64,000 bases of DNA from Colletotrichum lupini (GCF_023278565.1 NC_064678.1:5642001-5706000), one strand, 5' to 3'; counted from the first letter of the stretch, positions 47,836-58,464 are shown. Made by a program: numbers and translations. Notes: generated by a model from the sequence alone, not told the origin.

Positions 47836-48417
47836 TCAAATCTCCTTGGTCTCCGGGACCTTTATATCGCCAGCAGCAGCAGGAGCCTCAGGCGCAGAAA
47901 CCACTTCACCCGTCATGCGCTCAATGATCTTGACTTTGCCCTGCGCCCTCTTCAACCTGTCGTCAAAGTCGTTGACGGCGTCGTCGCTGTTCTCCTTGGA
48001 GAGCGTGTCCGGCTCGACCAGCGCAAACGCCGTCGTGACGTTCTTTTCCAGTCTCGCGTTGGGCGGCAGCGGCGGTAGGGAGCAGGTCTTGTTTTGTGAC
48101 TCTGATGGCGGCTCTGTCGATAGCTGGGCTTGCTCGGCCGAGCCCGAAACCGAGGCTGAGGCTGCCGCTGAAGAACTGGACGGCTTTTTGGTGGCTGTGC
48201 TGCTATTCTTCTGGGGGAGGGACAGTCTATTGGCCCATATGACGGCGCGGGCGTGTATCCTTCCGCTCTCGTAGAATTTCTCGTAGCCCTTTGCGAGGCC
48301 GACGGAGCGGCCCTCGATTTTGCCTGCTTGGATGCCGTCTTCGGTGCCTTGGCGGAAGCCCTCCGAGAAGAATTGATCTTCGAGGGTGAGGACGTCGTCA
48401 AAGGGGTCTAGAGACAT
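47836..48417 (-). CDS. LTO1: Lto1 / ORAOV1 family deca-GX3 protein
   Basis: A single exon of 193 residues. The N-terminus MSLDPFDDVLTLEDQFFSEG carries the DPFDD...EDQF motif of Lto1. A deca-GX3 array follows, with Gly every fourth residue (GFRQGTEDGIQAGKIEGRSV then GLAKGYEKF). Lto1 with Yae1 is an adaptor that brings the ABC protein Rli1/ABCE1 to the cytosolic Fe-S assembly (CIA) machinery, supporting ribosome biogenesis. The second half is a low-complexity Ser/Ala region, then a short helical segment (DFDDRLKRAQGKVKIIERMT). The protein ends VPETKEI; the C-terminal tryptophan reported to dock Lto1 on the CIA targeting complex is not present. Convergent with the complex I subunit gene. Confidence 0.9.
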   Translation of the reverse strand: MSLDPFDDVLTLEDQFFSEGFRQGTEDGIQAGKIEGRSVGLAKGYEKFYESGRIHARAVIWANRLSLPQKNSSTATKKPSSSSAAASASVSGSAEQAQLSTEPPSESQNKTCSLPPLPPNARLEKNVTTAFALVEPDTLSKENSDDAVNDFDDRLKRAQGKVKIIERMTGEVVSAPEAPAAAGDIKVPETKEI

Positions 48418-48880
48418 GGTGGGCGATGACTTTCATGAAAGGTGAATAGGTGAAACTTGGATTTTTTTTGGGATTTAACGCCTGAGAGTGCCTCTTCGGG
48501 TTGTAAGCCACGGTGAGTCTTGGTAATTGACGTTGAGAGTTGATGGAGGGGTGCTTTGAAATGGTGGCGGGGCAAAATTGTGTAGTTTGACTCAGCGGAT
48601 TTTTTGGCTAGTGGTTTACACCCGTAAGTTTCGACCCCCAACTTTTAAAGATGAACTCTTACGACCCAGCAACACGTGGTTAGATGAATACTTATGAATT
48701 GACTTTCGTATTTTCGACAAGAGAAATCATCGCTCAAGGGCCGAAAATGGGGATAATTCTAACTAAACGGAACATGGGGAATTGGATTCTAAGTCTACCT
48801 CGTAACTAACACAGCAAACTCCGCAAATTTACGGCCTCACAATTCAACGTAAGAAGTCCCATCTATGTAAACTGCTTCTT
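48418..48880. other. Intergenic between two minus-strand genes
   Basis: About 460 bases: promoter of LTO1 and 3' end of the reductase. Nothing else seen. Confidence 0.6.
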
Positions 48881-49796
48881 CTACTGCAACCCGAAAAACA
48901 TACCGCCGTTAGCACAAACAACCTGTCCCGTGCACCACGCAGAGTCCGCGGAGACAAGCATGCCCACAATACCCGCAATCTCCCCAACGTACGCCGGCCT
49001 CCCGCCCTCCTCCTCAGCGGCCTTGACCAGCTCGTCCGAGTCGATCCCCTGCCTGGCCTTCATCAGCGGCGCGTGCTCGATGAATCCCTTGATGAAGCGC
49101 TTGAACTCGGGCGTGTTGCCCGCGTACATCTCGGTGAGCACGGGACCGGGGTTGATCGCGTTGACGGTGGCGTTCTCGCTGAGCTCGCGGGCCCAGGTGC
49201 GCGTCATGGCCTCGAGGGCGGCCTTTGTGCCGCCGTAGACGCTCTGTTCTGGGAAGCCGGCGGAGGAGCTGACGGAGGACATGTTTACGATGCGGCCGGA
49301 GCGGTCTTGGGGCAGGTAAGGTTGGACGGCTTGGGTTAGGAGCAGAGGGCCGAGGACGTTTACGCGGTAGGAGACGTCGAATTGAGAGACTGTTATGGCG
49401 GGGAGGAGGTTGTTTTGGGCGACGCCTGCGTTGTTGATGAGGATGTCGATTTGGAATTTCTTGCTGGTGTTGAGCCTTTCGAAGTGGGCTTTTGCGGTTG
49501 CGACGAGGGATCGGGGTCCTTCGGGCGTGCCCATGTCGGCTTGGACCGCGAGGGTCTTGATGTTGTGTTTTGTGCTCAGGTCTGTTGCGAGTTGTTCGGC
49601 TGGGGATTGGGAAGAGGGGGAGGTGTAGCCCAGGATGAGGTTGCAGCCTTTGGCGGCGAGGTGCTCGGCGATGGCAACGCCGATGCCTGGACGGTGAATC
49701 TGCGTTAGATAATGTTGTGAGCTTATGTTTACTGGAAGCCTTACCTCGAGAGGCGCCGGTCACGATTCCGAGCTTGCCATCGAGAGAACGAGACAT
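48881..49796 (-). CDS. Short-chain dehydrogenase/reductase (FabG-like)
   Basis: Exons on the minus strand are 49796-49745 and 49686-48881, giving 285 residues. Classical SDR features: the dinucleotide-binding TGASRGIG (spanning the intron), DILINNAGVAQNN, catalytic Ser in VNMSSVSSSAGF, YGGTK as the YxxxK motif, and NAINPGPVLTEMY. The end GQVVCANGGMFFGLQ is typical of 3-oxoacyl-ACP-reductase-like enzymes. The NADP preference is suggested by the Arg after TGAS. Substrate unknown; a stand-alone ketoreductase of secondary or lipid metabolism is possible, but no cluster genes lie next to it. The frame stays open upstream of 49796 without another ATG, so MSRSLDGKLG is the start. Confidence 0.92.
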
Positions 49797-51456
49797 TGCG
49801 ATGGAGCTTTTAATCGGTTGCTGGCTCCTTGTGAATACGAAGTAGGTTGCGGTTGAAAGTAGAGAAAGAGAGCAGGGGATAGTTGTGGTATCAAGGAAGG
49901 GAAGACGAGAGACTGAGGCAAGATCGGCAAAGTTCACGATGAGAAGAGGACGGGAGTCCAGAGATGGTTCTTATAAGCTACATAGACTACGGAGTACGGA
50001 TACCTTACCTTACCTTGCCTTACTCAGGGACCAGAAACCCTACCTAAGGTATCTGGGCAGGGTTCGATTGTCCCGAATGAGTAATGCTAGCAGCTCTCGT
50101 GACCCATCAGAAACTTGTTGAGCGACGAAGCATTTCCCGCCGGCACGTTCCATTGGGCGGGATCTGAACTTGTCAGGTCTAGATGTCGTGGGACGCGGAT
50201 GGATGGGGGGAACTCCAGTCGGTGTTTCTGGGTGAAAGCTACCCCGCTATCGCAGAGCTATGCGCTGGAGTTTCCATCTGTTGTGCCCCGCGGTCGGTGG
50301 GCATCCCACACCTGGCACACCCCCACGTCATTCTCCCGCGCCAATCCCGGGCCGTGGGCTCGACGCCGCCCAGGGGGCCACGATTTTTGGTGGTCCTGGA
50401 TCATCGTGGATTAGCGTTTTAAGTCTGAGGACCAGGAGGGTTCTTTCTTGGTGGGCTTCGTGTTGTACTGATGATGTGTACTTGTGCATTTTTTGGAATG
50501 CAGAAGCGCTATGAGAATGGAATGAAAGCAAAGTCCGTTATCACCGCAGAGCTGAGAGTAGTCCGGCTTACACTTAGAAGTACTACCTGGTATCCGTAAG
50601 CATCACAAGCCTCAATCACTTGCCCAAAGCTCGTGTCCAAATATCTCGGCAATGAAAGAGTAATCTCTTCCCAGATGAGATTTTGTATGTTTGAGAATAT
50701 TTTTAATATATTATGTGATTAAGGGCTCTTCTTCCAGTCTTGAGAATAGGAAATGACGGTCTAGACGATGGTGAAGCTTGAGATGCAACTAAACTAAAAG
50801 GCGGTCCGCATGTGGTAGATTCGGATGTCTTCTGAGCGAGTGCTTCAGTAGTGCTTTAGTCAATTGACAGCAATAGAGAACCGCACCGAGAGTAGAACGT
50901 TGCGGATGGAATCTCATCTCTGTGCGAGCAGTACCAATTTCATAAGTCGGTCGGAGTTCAGACACATTGATGGCACGAACCATCCTAAACAACTTGAATT
51001 GAAGTTTGAGGAAGATTACAGAAACGCAACTTTCACAGAGGGTAATCAGCCTTAGTCATCCGACAATGGATCATGTCAAGGTTCAACTCAAGGCTCGAAA
51101 CATGAAGAGCCTGCCCTGTCAACGGTTGTGAATACGGAAAAGTACAGTTCGAGCTGCAATAAGCTCGTGTATCTTAGCTGAGCATCTGGCGGGGCAGTTT
51201 TGAGCGACGCTCGGAGCCTTGTGCGGCGGTGGTGGGGTTCTTGCAGCCACCTCATGGTCCAACGACCAGGGTCTTTCCAAAAGTCTACACCACACTCCCC
51301 TCCCTCCTCAGCGTCCCCCCATCGCGAGATCAACCCACCACCGCACCCTGCGTCTCTTCAGCCTTGCGCTACTCTACGCAAAGCCGGCCAACGTCGTCAT
51401 CTCGAACCCGTCCGTTCATTCACAGCCCCCACGGCTCAGACACAACCTCGCCCACC
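49797..51456. other. Divergent promoter region SDR / NAA10
   Basis: 1.66 kb with no coding evidence. Clustered TACCTTACCTTACCTTGCC at 50003-50021 and CCTAAGGTA near 50043 belong to the recurrent intergenic motif. Confidence 0.6.
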
Positions 51457-52230
51457 ATGGATATCCGCCTCCTCAAGCCCGCCGACCTCCCCCTCATACA
51501 GCACGCCAACCTCGAGAACCTGCCCGAGAACTACTTCCTAAAGTACTACCTCTACCACGCCCTCTCGTGGCCCCAGCTCAGCTATGTCGCCGTCGACGTC
51601 TCCCGCCCCAAGCGCACCCCCTACGACTACCCCAAGATCGTCGGCTACGTCCTGGCCAAGATGGAGGAGGAGCCCACCGACGGCGTCGCCCACGGCCACA
51701 TCACCAGTCTCAGCGTCATGCGCACCCACCGCCGCCTAGGTATCGCCGAGAAGCTGATGCGCCAAAGCCGTACGTCTACACCTCTGTTCCTGCGCGGACG
51801 CTCCGTCTACGGCATTGCTATCGACCAAAGGACTCACTGACTGACATTTACCACAGAACTCGCCATGGTCGAGACCTTCGGCGCCCAGTACGTCTCCCTC
51901 CACGTCCGCGTCTCCAACCAGGCCGCCATCCACCTCTACCGCGACACCCTCGGCTTCAAGAACGAAAAGACGGAGAGCAAATACTACGCCGACGGCGAGG
52001 ACGCCTACTGCATGAAGCTCGACCTGGGCTACATCCGCGAGCAGATCCAGGACGAGCGCGACCGCGAGGAGGAGGAGGCCGCTACGGGTGAAGCCGCAGA
52101 CGAGGGCGAAGCCGTGGGCGACGTCGGGCGCGATCCGAACGCGCCCGCCGCTGATAAGAAGCGCAAGGTCAAGGTCGGTCGCGGGTTGGGTGTCGGGGAG
52201 CTCGTTGAGAAGAATGAGAGTAAGAACTAA
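51457..52230 (+). CDS. NAA10: N-alpha-acetyltransferase NatA catalytic subunit
   Basis: Exons 51457-51769 and 51857-52230 give 228 residues. The GNAT fold starts at the first Met: [72 protein letters not shown] (acetyl-CoA loop RRLGIA) and [20 protein letters not shown]. It is the Ard1 catalytic subunit that, with Naa15, acetylates N-termini exposed after Met removal at the ribosome. The C-terminal ~65 residues are acidic then basic, including [12 protein letters not shown], which looks like a nuclear signal. The single intron lies before [10 protein letters not shown], inside the GNAT domain. Confidence 0.96.
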
Positions 52231-52768
52231 AGGTGGAGCTCCCCGGGGGCACAGTTGGCCTGATTCTCGCTCTGATGGCTATGTGATGGGGCTGTGATAA
52301 ACCGCGCGCGGGCAAGAGATTTGCTCCTTTCCTCACCTTTGGGGACAGCGTAAACGTCTGTTCGCGGCGTCGGCGGGGAAAGCATAAGGCGGATGGCACT
52401 TGACAGGCTGATGATGCAGCTCTTCGGACTGTTACCGCCATGTGGTTCCGAAATTTTCGTTGCAATCTCTCATGCCATCAGGAGGACAGACGGAAGAAAA
52501 TGTAGAGCTCAATGTTGGGATGAGAATGACTGTCTGTGCGAGCTTGACCTACGCAGCGGAGTTCAAAAGCTTTATACGATCATGTTCATGACTGGGTTAT
52601 GGCGCATCATAGCAAGGTACCTAAGAAAAAAAAAGACAGTAGACGAGGCCATTGGTGGCGGTATAATGGAAAGAAAAGTTTCCTGGTTATTTCTACAGAC
52701 TATTCACATGCCCGATACCGTATTCATAAGGCAGGTAAATAATTATGAGATGGTGGTGTGTGGTCTAT
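52231..52768. other. Convergent 3' region
   Basis: About 540 bases between NAA10 and the Q/H-rich gene; no gene seen. Confidence 0.6.
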
Positions 52769-55700
52769 CTACCACACCCCAGACTTTTGATCCTCCGCCG
52801 CCAACTCCCGCGCAAACTCAGCGTCCGCCTCGACCTTGAGTTTTTCGATATTCCTCGACAACTCGTCAATCTCCTCCTCTAGGCGCTGCGTATTGTCATC
52901 GTCGCCTCTTCCGCCGCATCTCCCGCCACGGCCACGGCCCCAGCCTCGACCGCCGCCGCAGCGTCCTCTTCCAGGATTGCTATCCCGAATCTCGGTCCTC
53001 GCCTTGTCTAGCTCCTCCACCCTTCTGGCGATGTCCTTCTCCATGTCCTCCACCGCCTTGAAAAGCGCCTGGGACGAGGGCGGCGTCGGCGTGGATGGGG
53101 CAGAGGTCATGCCACCGCCGCCGCCGCCGATGCTGGGGCTTCTGTTCCCTGCTGCTGGCGCTAGCGGTACTGCTGTGAATGGCCATGCCCCGGGCAACCC
53201 TCCCCAGTGACCAGGACCAGGAGGACCAGGAGGACCACTGCCTGGGAAACCACCCGGCATGGTACCTCTACCCGGCCCTGGAGGTCCCCACGGCATGCCC
53301 CAAACATTCGGCACAGGAGAGGTGTTATTGGGGAAGTTGGGGATCGGAGGAGTGCCGTGTACCACGGGTGGCGGGGGAACATGAACACTAATCGGCGGGA
53401 CAAACACTGTCGGCCCGCCCCACGGCGCCGGTCCGGGACCGTGATGTTGCTGGTGTTGCTGATGCTGTTGGTGTTGTGAATTTTGTTGATGATGCTGCTG
53501 TTGTTGATGCTGTTGGTGTTGCTGCTGCTGTTGGCTATGTCGACGCTGCTGCTCTTGATGTTGTCTTTGCTGTTCTTGGTGTCGTCTTTGCTGCTCCTGA
53601 TGTTGTCTCTGCTGCTCCTGGTGTTGTCTCTGTTGCGCCTGGTGCTGTTGCTGTTGCTGCTGCTGTTGCTGCTGGTGCCGTTGGTGCTCTAGCTGATGCC
53701 GACGTTGGTGATCATGGTGATTAGGATCTCCTCCTAGCCCACCACGACCGCCGCCCCTCCGCGCTTCCCTATGCGCCTCTCTCTGCTCCCGCCTTGCCCC
53801 CCTATTCTCCCTCCTGCTTTCCCTCCTCTCCTCCCTCCGCTCCCTCTTCTCCTCTTTCCTCCTCGCGCGGCGTTCCTTCCGCTTTTCCTTGCGCGTTGCC
53901 CGCTGCTGGCGCTTGAGTTTGCGCCAGTCCTGCGTGATGCTTCTAATTTCCGCTCTGAGGGCTTTCTCCTCTGCCTTTTTCGACGCAGCAGTAGCTGCTG
54001 TTGCTGCACCTTCTGATCCTTTCTCTGGCTGCTGCGAGGGTTGCGTCGCCGCTATGGACCCGGCGGAACGTATGTCCTCGCGCAGCTGCGCAATATCGTC
54101 TTTCGTGACGGGCTGTTCTGGGTGTGATAGCCAAGTGGTGATACGCTGTTTGTAGATGGGAAGCTGTGAAGGGTAGAGGTCTTCGTAGTCTGGCAGTGAG
54201 CCGACGGAGGATGCAGAGGATGCTGAAGATGAAGAAGAGGCGGATGAGGATGAGATGGAGCGCTGGTCTGAGGGGTACCGGCCGGGAGGCCGACCGCGGC
54301 CTGCTGCTCCGTCTCTCCCGCCATCTCCGCTCTCATGGCGAGCGTGTTGTTGTTCTGGGCCGCTGCCTTGGTAAAAGGGATGCTGCGGGTTCGGATGTGG
54401 AATGATCGGTGGCTGAGGGTGAGGCGGCCCCGTCGGGAAAAAGGTTCCTGGTACTTGGTCGGGCCCGCCAAACATGGGTGCCGGTGGCGGACCCGGAGGT
54501 GCAAGAGGCGGAGGAGGAGCCCACCCGGGGCCGGCATAATGCGCTTGCGCGCGGGGCGTGGTAGTGCTTCCAAATCTGATGCCGTTCTCGTCCGCAATAA
54601 GGTTCCCTACTCGAATACCGTTGCTGCCTGCGACAATGCGGTCGCCAATGTTGATACCATCCGTGGAGACAGTGATACCGCCAAAGCTCCAGCTATTTCG
54701 TGATTCGTTGGAGCCAGACTGAGGTTGCTGCTGAGTTTGCATCGCGGGCCCTTGACCGGGATGTGCTGGGAATGGTACGGGCGTGGGACCGCCACTGCCA
54801 CTCCCATCACCGAGACCAAGATCACGGTTGCCGCCTCCGATAGCAGGATTCTCAGCGTTTCTGTCAAAGGACCGATCCCACGCGCCCGGCACGTGCAGAT
54901 CGTCCTCCGCTACCTCAGGTACCAGCGTGATGAGCATGCCCCTGGGTCGGAAGAACCCCTCGTTCCACTGCGCGACCACACCTTCTGCTTCCTCTCTCCT
55001 TGTACCCGAAGCAACGGCCGCCGCCCCGGGGTCGGTCTCCCTGTCCGCGCGAATCTGATCTAGTTGCGCCGAAGCATGAGCGCTACCGCCGCTGTTGCTC
55101 TGCCCCGTACCTCTTCCATTCGACCTGGCAGCGGCGGCGGCAGCAAGAGCCTCCTCCTCGGCCTGCAGCTTACGGACGATGACGGCCTCGTTCCGTGCCG
55201 CAGCGTGGTGCGGGATCAGGCAATTGAGAAACGTTGCCCAGTCCTGCTGCGTGACGTCGCGGGGCGCCCAGGCCGGGGAGTAGGGTACGTCGTCCGGTGT
55301 CGAGGTCGGGTTGATGGTCAGTGCGTGGACGAGAAGCTGGTCCCTGGATAACGGGGCGAGTGCCGCGGGCGGCGGCCTGGATTCGAAGTAGGATGCTGTA
55401 AACTCAGAGTACGCTGCTGTTGATGCCGACACTGAACCCGAAAGAGATTGAGACTGATGAGATCCTCCTCCAGTTGCCGCGAGAGAGCGGCTGGAGAGGT
55501 CGAGGCTTGCATTCGAGCTATGATGGTGAAAACCACCGCCGCCGCCGCTGCTGCCTGGGCCGCCGGTGCGGGGTGTCAATGGCGGGGTGTAGATGACTTC
55601 GCTGTGTGATGAGGCGTGCGAAGAGCCGCGCGAGGCAGCGTCGTCGGCGCCATGATGAGACGAGACGTGTTGTGAGTTTGAGGGCGGATTTGACGGCCGG

Positions 55701-55780
55701 CCAGAGTTTGAGTAGATGTCTGTCTCGGAGTACGGCGGAGGAGGCACATCGTCGAGTTCGGGGTCTCGCATGGCCGCCAT
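52769..55780 (-). CDS. 1,003-residue disordered protein with PPPY motif and Q/H-rich tract
   Basis: One open frame with ATG at 55780; a second in-frame ATG is at 55771. I do not recognise a named family. Visible parts in order: a PPPY motif (DDVPPPPYSETDIYS, residues ~10-25) that could bind WW domains; Ser/His/Gly-rich linker; an ordered-looking block near residues 135-220 (LSRDQLLVHALTINPTSTPD, AWAPRDVTQQDWATFLNCLI); WNEGFFRPRGMLITLVPEV; an Ile/Gly repeat (DGINIGDRIVAGSNGIRVGN and on); Pro-rich segments; a Ser run; a highly charged Arg/Glu/Lys helix; a Gln/His tract of about 90 residues; a Pro/Gly segment; and a final coiled coil (EEEIDELSRNIEKLKVEADA). The continuous frame and third-position GC bias show it is a real gene. 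No membrane segment. Confidence 0.85.
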   Translation of the reverse strand: MAAMRDPELDDVPPPPYSETDIYSNSGRPSNPPSNSQHVSSHHGADDAASRGSSHASSHSEVIYTPPLTPRTGGPGSSGGGGGFHHHSSNASLDLSSRSLAATGGGSHQSQSLSGSVSASTAAYSEFTASYFESRPPPAALAPLSRDQLLVHALTINPTSTPDDVPYSPAWAPRDVTQQDWATFLNCLIPHHAAARNEAVIVRKLQAEEEALAAAAAARSNGRGTGQSNSGGSAHASAQLDQIRADRETDPGAAAVASGTRREEAEGVVAQWNEGFFRPRGMLITLVPEVAEDDLHVPGAWDRSFDRNAENPAIGGGNRDLGLGDGSGSGGPTPVPFPAHPGQGPAMQTQQQPQSGSNESRNSWSFGGITVSTDGINIGDRIVAGSNGIRVGNLIADENGIRFGSTTTPRAQAHYAGPGWAPPPPLAPPGPPPAPMFGGPDQVPGTFFPTGPPHPQPPIIPHPNPQHPFYQGSGPEQQHARHESGDGGRDGAAGRGRPPGRYPSDQRSISSSSASSSSSASSASSVGSLPDYEDLYPSQLPIYKQRITTWLSHPEQPVTKDDIAQLREDIRSAGSIAATQPSQQPEKGSEGAATAATAASKKAEEKALRAEIRSITQDWRKLKRQQRATRKEKRKERRARRKEEKRERREERRESRRENRGARREQREAHREARRGGGRGGLGGDPNHHDHQRRHQLEHQRHQQQQQQQQQQHQAQQRQHQEQQRQHQEQQRRHQEQQRQHQEQQRRHSQQQQQHQQHQQQQHHQQNSQHQQHQQHQQHHGPGPAPWGGPTVFVPPISVHVPPPPVVHGTPPIPNFPNNTSPVPNVWGMPWGPPGPGRGTMPGGFPGSGPPGPPGPGHWGGLPGAWPFTAVPLAPAAGNRSPSIGGGGGGMTSAPSTPTPPSSQALFKAVEDMEKDIARRVEELDKARTEIRDSNPGRGRCGGGRGWGRGRGGRCGGRGDDDNTQRLEEEIDELSRNIEKLKVEADAEFARELAAEDQKSGVW
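53440..53712 (+). repeat. Q/H-coding low-complexity tract with 21-nt repeats
   Basis: Plus strand is rich in GCTG/GTTG trinucleotide steps. Around 53548-53646 a 21-base unit recurs with variation, encoding the heptad RQHQEQQ or RRHQEQQ on the minus strand. Nearly pure CTG/CTT/GTT-type steps flank it. Confidence 0.85.
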
Positions 55781-56975
55781 TCGCGGTGGTGACCTGTGCT
55801 CGGCGTGGGATGGTATGTTGTGAAGCTGGAAGCAGAGTTGTCGAGATTGGAAGATATTTGATTCGCGACGATGATCAGATTATCAAATTGTTCACCAAAC
55901 TGGTGGGTCAAACACAAGAGAGTAAGGTAGGTAGTTTGCGACGAGAGGTGAGATGGAAAAGAGGCCAAGATGAGTAAACCCAAGACTGTGGAAAACGGCG
56001 CTACGGCACACGGCGGATGAAGAAAGTGTGGGAATACAAGGCGCTTTGATGAGCTTATTAGCTAGCTGGTTGTTGTAGCTTGGCTGGGCTAAGGTTGGGC
56101 CTTCCGTTGGCCGTTTGACTCAATCCTCCTCTCCTCCCCTACATCACATTTCTCCAATTCTCAACCTTGCAAGAACAAATGGCCATGCTTTCCCACTAGC
56201 GAACCTCTCTGACCAGTTTGTCCCCTCGTTCGCGTAGCCTTACGACGTCTAGTTCCCACCCCTCGAACGGTGAACCACAGTTCGTCACTCAATAGAGAGG
56301 TCGGGGGTCAAACCCCACACCCCTCGGGAGCCCAAGCGGTGCGGCCGAGCCCACGCCAGGTGAAGATAAGCATCAACCTTGTTTGAGGGCGACCCCTGCG
56401 GTCCACGGCGCAGCCAAAAGTTGCGAGGGGCACGCGTTTGTTCGCAATCCCCGATTGTTCAAGGTTTCCCCTCCCCCAATGAAATAAAAAGCCACCGCTA
56501 AATTGAACCCTGGATAAGAGCAGCCCGCAGTCACTTTTCTTCGAGAAGGCTCTCTGTGCTGCAACGCGCTGACGCGGCCTCTTCGGAGGCAGCAATACGC
56601 CATCAGTGTAATCCCTCCACATCAAGCCACATAAGCCTGCAATCCAGTGGGTCTCTCTACCATGCCGTTGGAAACGCTGCCGCGACCTCTCGAGCTTGTG
56701 TTACCCCTCCAAACTGAACGCCGTGCTGCCGAACCAACTCACCCTAGCCCTAGAGAGAGAAGGGGCCCAGGACTGAACCGCGAATTAGTATACTTGTACA
56801 GAGCCCAGGCTATGCATGCGCCTGGTATCATCATTCAATAGCTGGGCCAGGGCTGAAAGTTCGCTTTCGTCTTCGGGCCACGAATCATCCCCACGGCCGC
56901 GGACGCCGCTGTCGCGTCCCCTGCAGCGTTAAACGTGCCAGGGTTTCCCATAGAGACATATTTCAGAGGCAGCAC
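55781..56975. other. Intergenic between two minus-strand genes
   Basis: 1.2 kb: promoter of the Q/H-rich gene and 3' flank of GCD7. No gene; a tRNA-like stretch at 56300-56370 was examined and rejected. Confidence 0.55.
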
Positions 56976-58464
56976 TCATCGGTCAGCCTCCGTGCTCCAG
57001 AGATAGAAATCCACATCCTCTGGCTTGTAGTGATCCGCGATGATAGTAGACAGATGGTTCCGCGAGTGTGCGCCACTATGTAGCATGTCAGTTGTGGCTC
57101 AACGCCGTCATGTTTGGGATCATGGACTTACAGATTGGTAATGTAGGTGTCGAGCAGTTCGGGAGGCACAAACTCACTGACTGCGCTGCGAACGTCGACA
57201 CCGTTGACCATGGCTCCGTCTGCGAAGCTGACATGGCCCATAGAGCTTCCCCATTCTACGAGGCTCTCTTCGTCAAAGTAGCTCTCTGGGCAGAGCTTGT
57301 AGACACCGCTGAGGATAATCACCGGGTTGCCCTGCTCCTTGGCTGCGCGTGCAATCACACCAGCGCCTGCATCTGTCAGGATGCCGCCGTTGGCCAGGAC
57401 GGCTCTTGCTCCCAGAATCACCTTGTTAATCCGGGGCATGTAGGCCATCAGACCGCTGTTGAGGATGTTGATCGCACTGATGCCCGCTGCTGCAAGCTTC
57501 TTCCTGAAAGATGCATATGGCGGCTCCCCACCGGAGCAGGCAGCCGTTCCGGCAGCGATGAACAGGGTGAACTTTCTTCTTGTTGCAGCGCGTAGGATGA
57601 ACTTCTGGACCGTGGCTGAAGGCTGGTGCACCAACACATAGTCTCCGGGGTGAATCTGAACATCCGCAGCTCCTGCAATCTGGTCGTCCACCTGGCCGAT
57701 CTCGTCCTTGAGCTCCTCGATACCCTCGCAGACTTCTGATCTCAGAGCGTGTACCCTAGTCGACAGTCCACGAAGGGGTGTTGAAGCGCCAGAGTCCTTG
57801 CCAAACGGCGATCCGGCCATGATGCCAGCAGTGTCCACTGGGGGTGACGCCTCGAGAAGGGAAAAGAGAGACTTTGAGACGTGGAAAGAGCTCGCGGACG
57901 TGAGGAAGCCGGGGCGAACGGGTCTTGGGCCGCTCGTGATGTAGTCTGAACCGGCATCCTGCTTGGTATATGTAGAGGGGGGCCATTGGTGCTCCAGCTT
58001 GGAGGGGTCTGGCACTGCTGTCGTCGGGGTTCCTCCAACTTCTGTGGCAGTCTCACTCAAGTCTTCATTTCGGTCCTCGGCAGCCTCGTCTCGGATCAGG
58101 CTCAACACGCGTCTAACGATGTTGCCAACGACCAATTCCTTGGGCTGTGCGGCGATGAGGCGCAATCCGATCTGCTGCACCTTCTCCAGCAACGAGTCGA
58201 CGTCGTTCCATTTCGACTTGGCCACAACCTGAAGGAGAATATGTGCGGTCGCGACAGCGCAGAGCTCGGAGCCCTGGATCTGTCGTCTTTTCAGGAGACT
58301 GGCGGATTCAAGGATTAGCGCGGCCGAGGCAGGGGTAGAAAAGGATCATACGGCCGGCAAGATACGTACGAGATGAGACTGTCAATTGATGCTTCCAACG
58401 GCTTAACCTTCAGGGTTTTGAGGTACCGTTCGAGGTCCCCCGTGCTGGGCTTCACGGTAGCCAT
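56976..58464 (-). CDS. GCD7: Translation initiation factor eIF2B subunit beta
   Basis: Exons on the minus strand are 58464-58370, 58298-57132 and 57075-56976, giving 453 residues. The N-terminus (MATVKPSTGDLERYLKTLKV) is helical, and a disordered insert occupies residues ~110-200. The C-terminal Rossmann-like domain shows HPGDYVLVHQPSATVQKFIL, INKVILGARAVLANGGILTD, AGAGVIARAAKEQGNPVIIL, CPESYFDEESLVEWGSS and SEFVPPELLDTYITNLGAHS, signatures of eIF2B alpha/beta/delta. The insert, overall size and VEWGSS wording fit beta (Gcd7). It belongs to the regulatory part of the eIF2 guanine nucleotide exchange factor that senses phosphorylated eIF2. The exact stop in the last exon should be read as approximate by one or two bases. 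Confidence 0.92.

Noticed and set aside
56300..56370. tRNA-like T-arm (GGGGTCAAACCCC)
   Set aside because: Loop lacks the TTC start of a B box, and no acceptor or anticodon stem can be folded around it.
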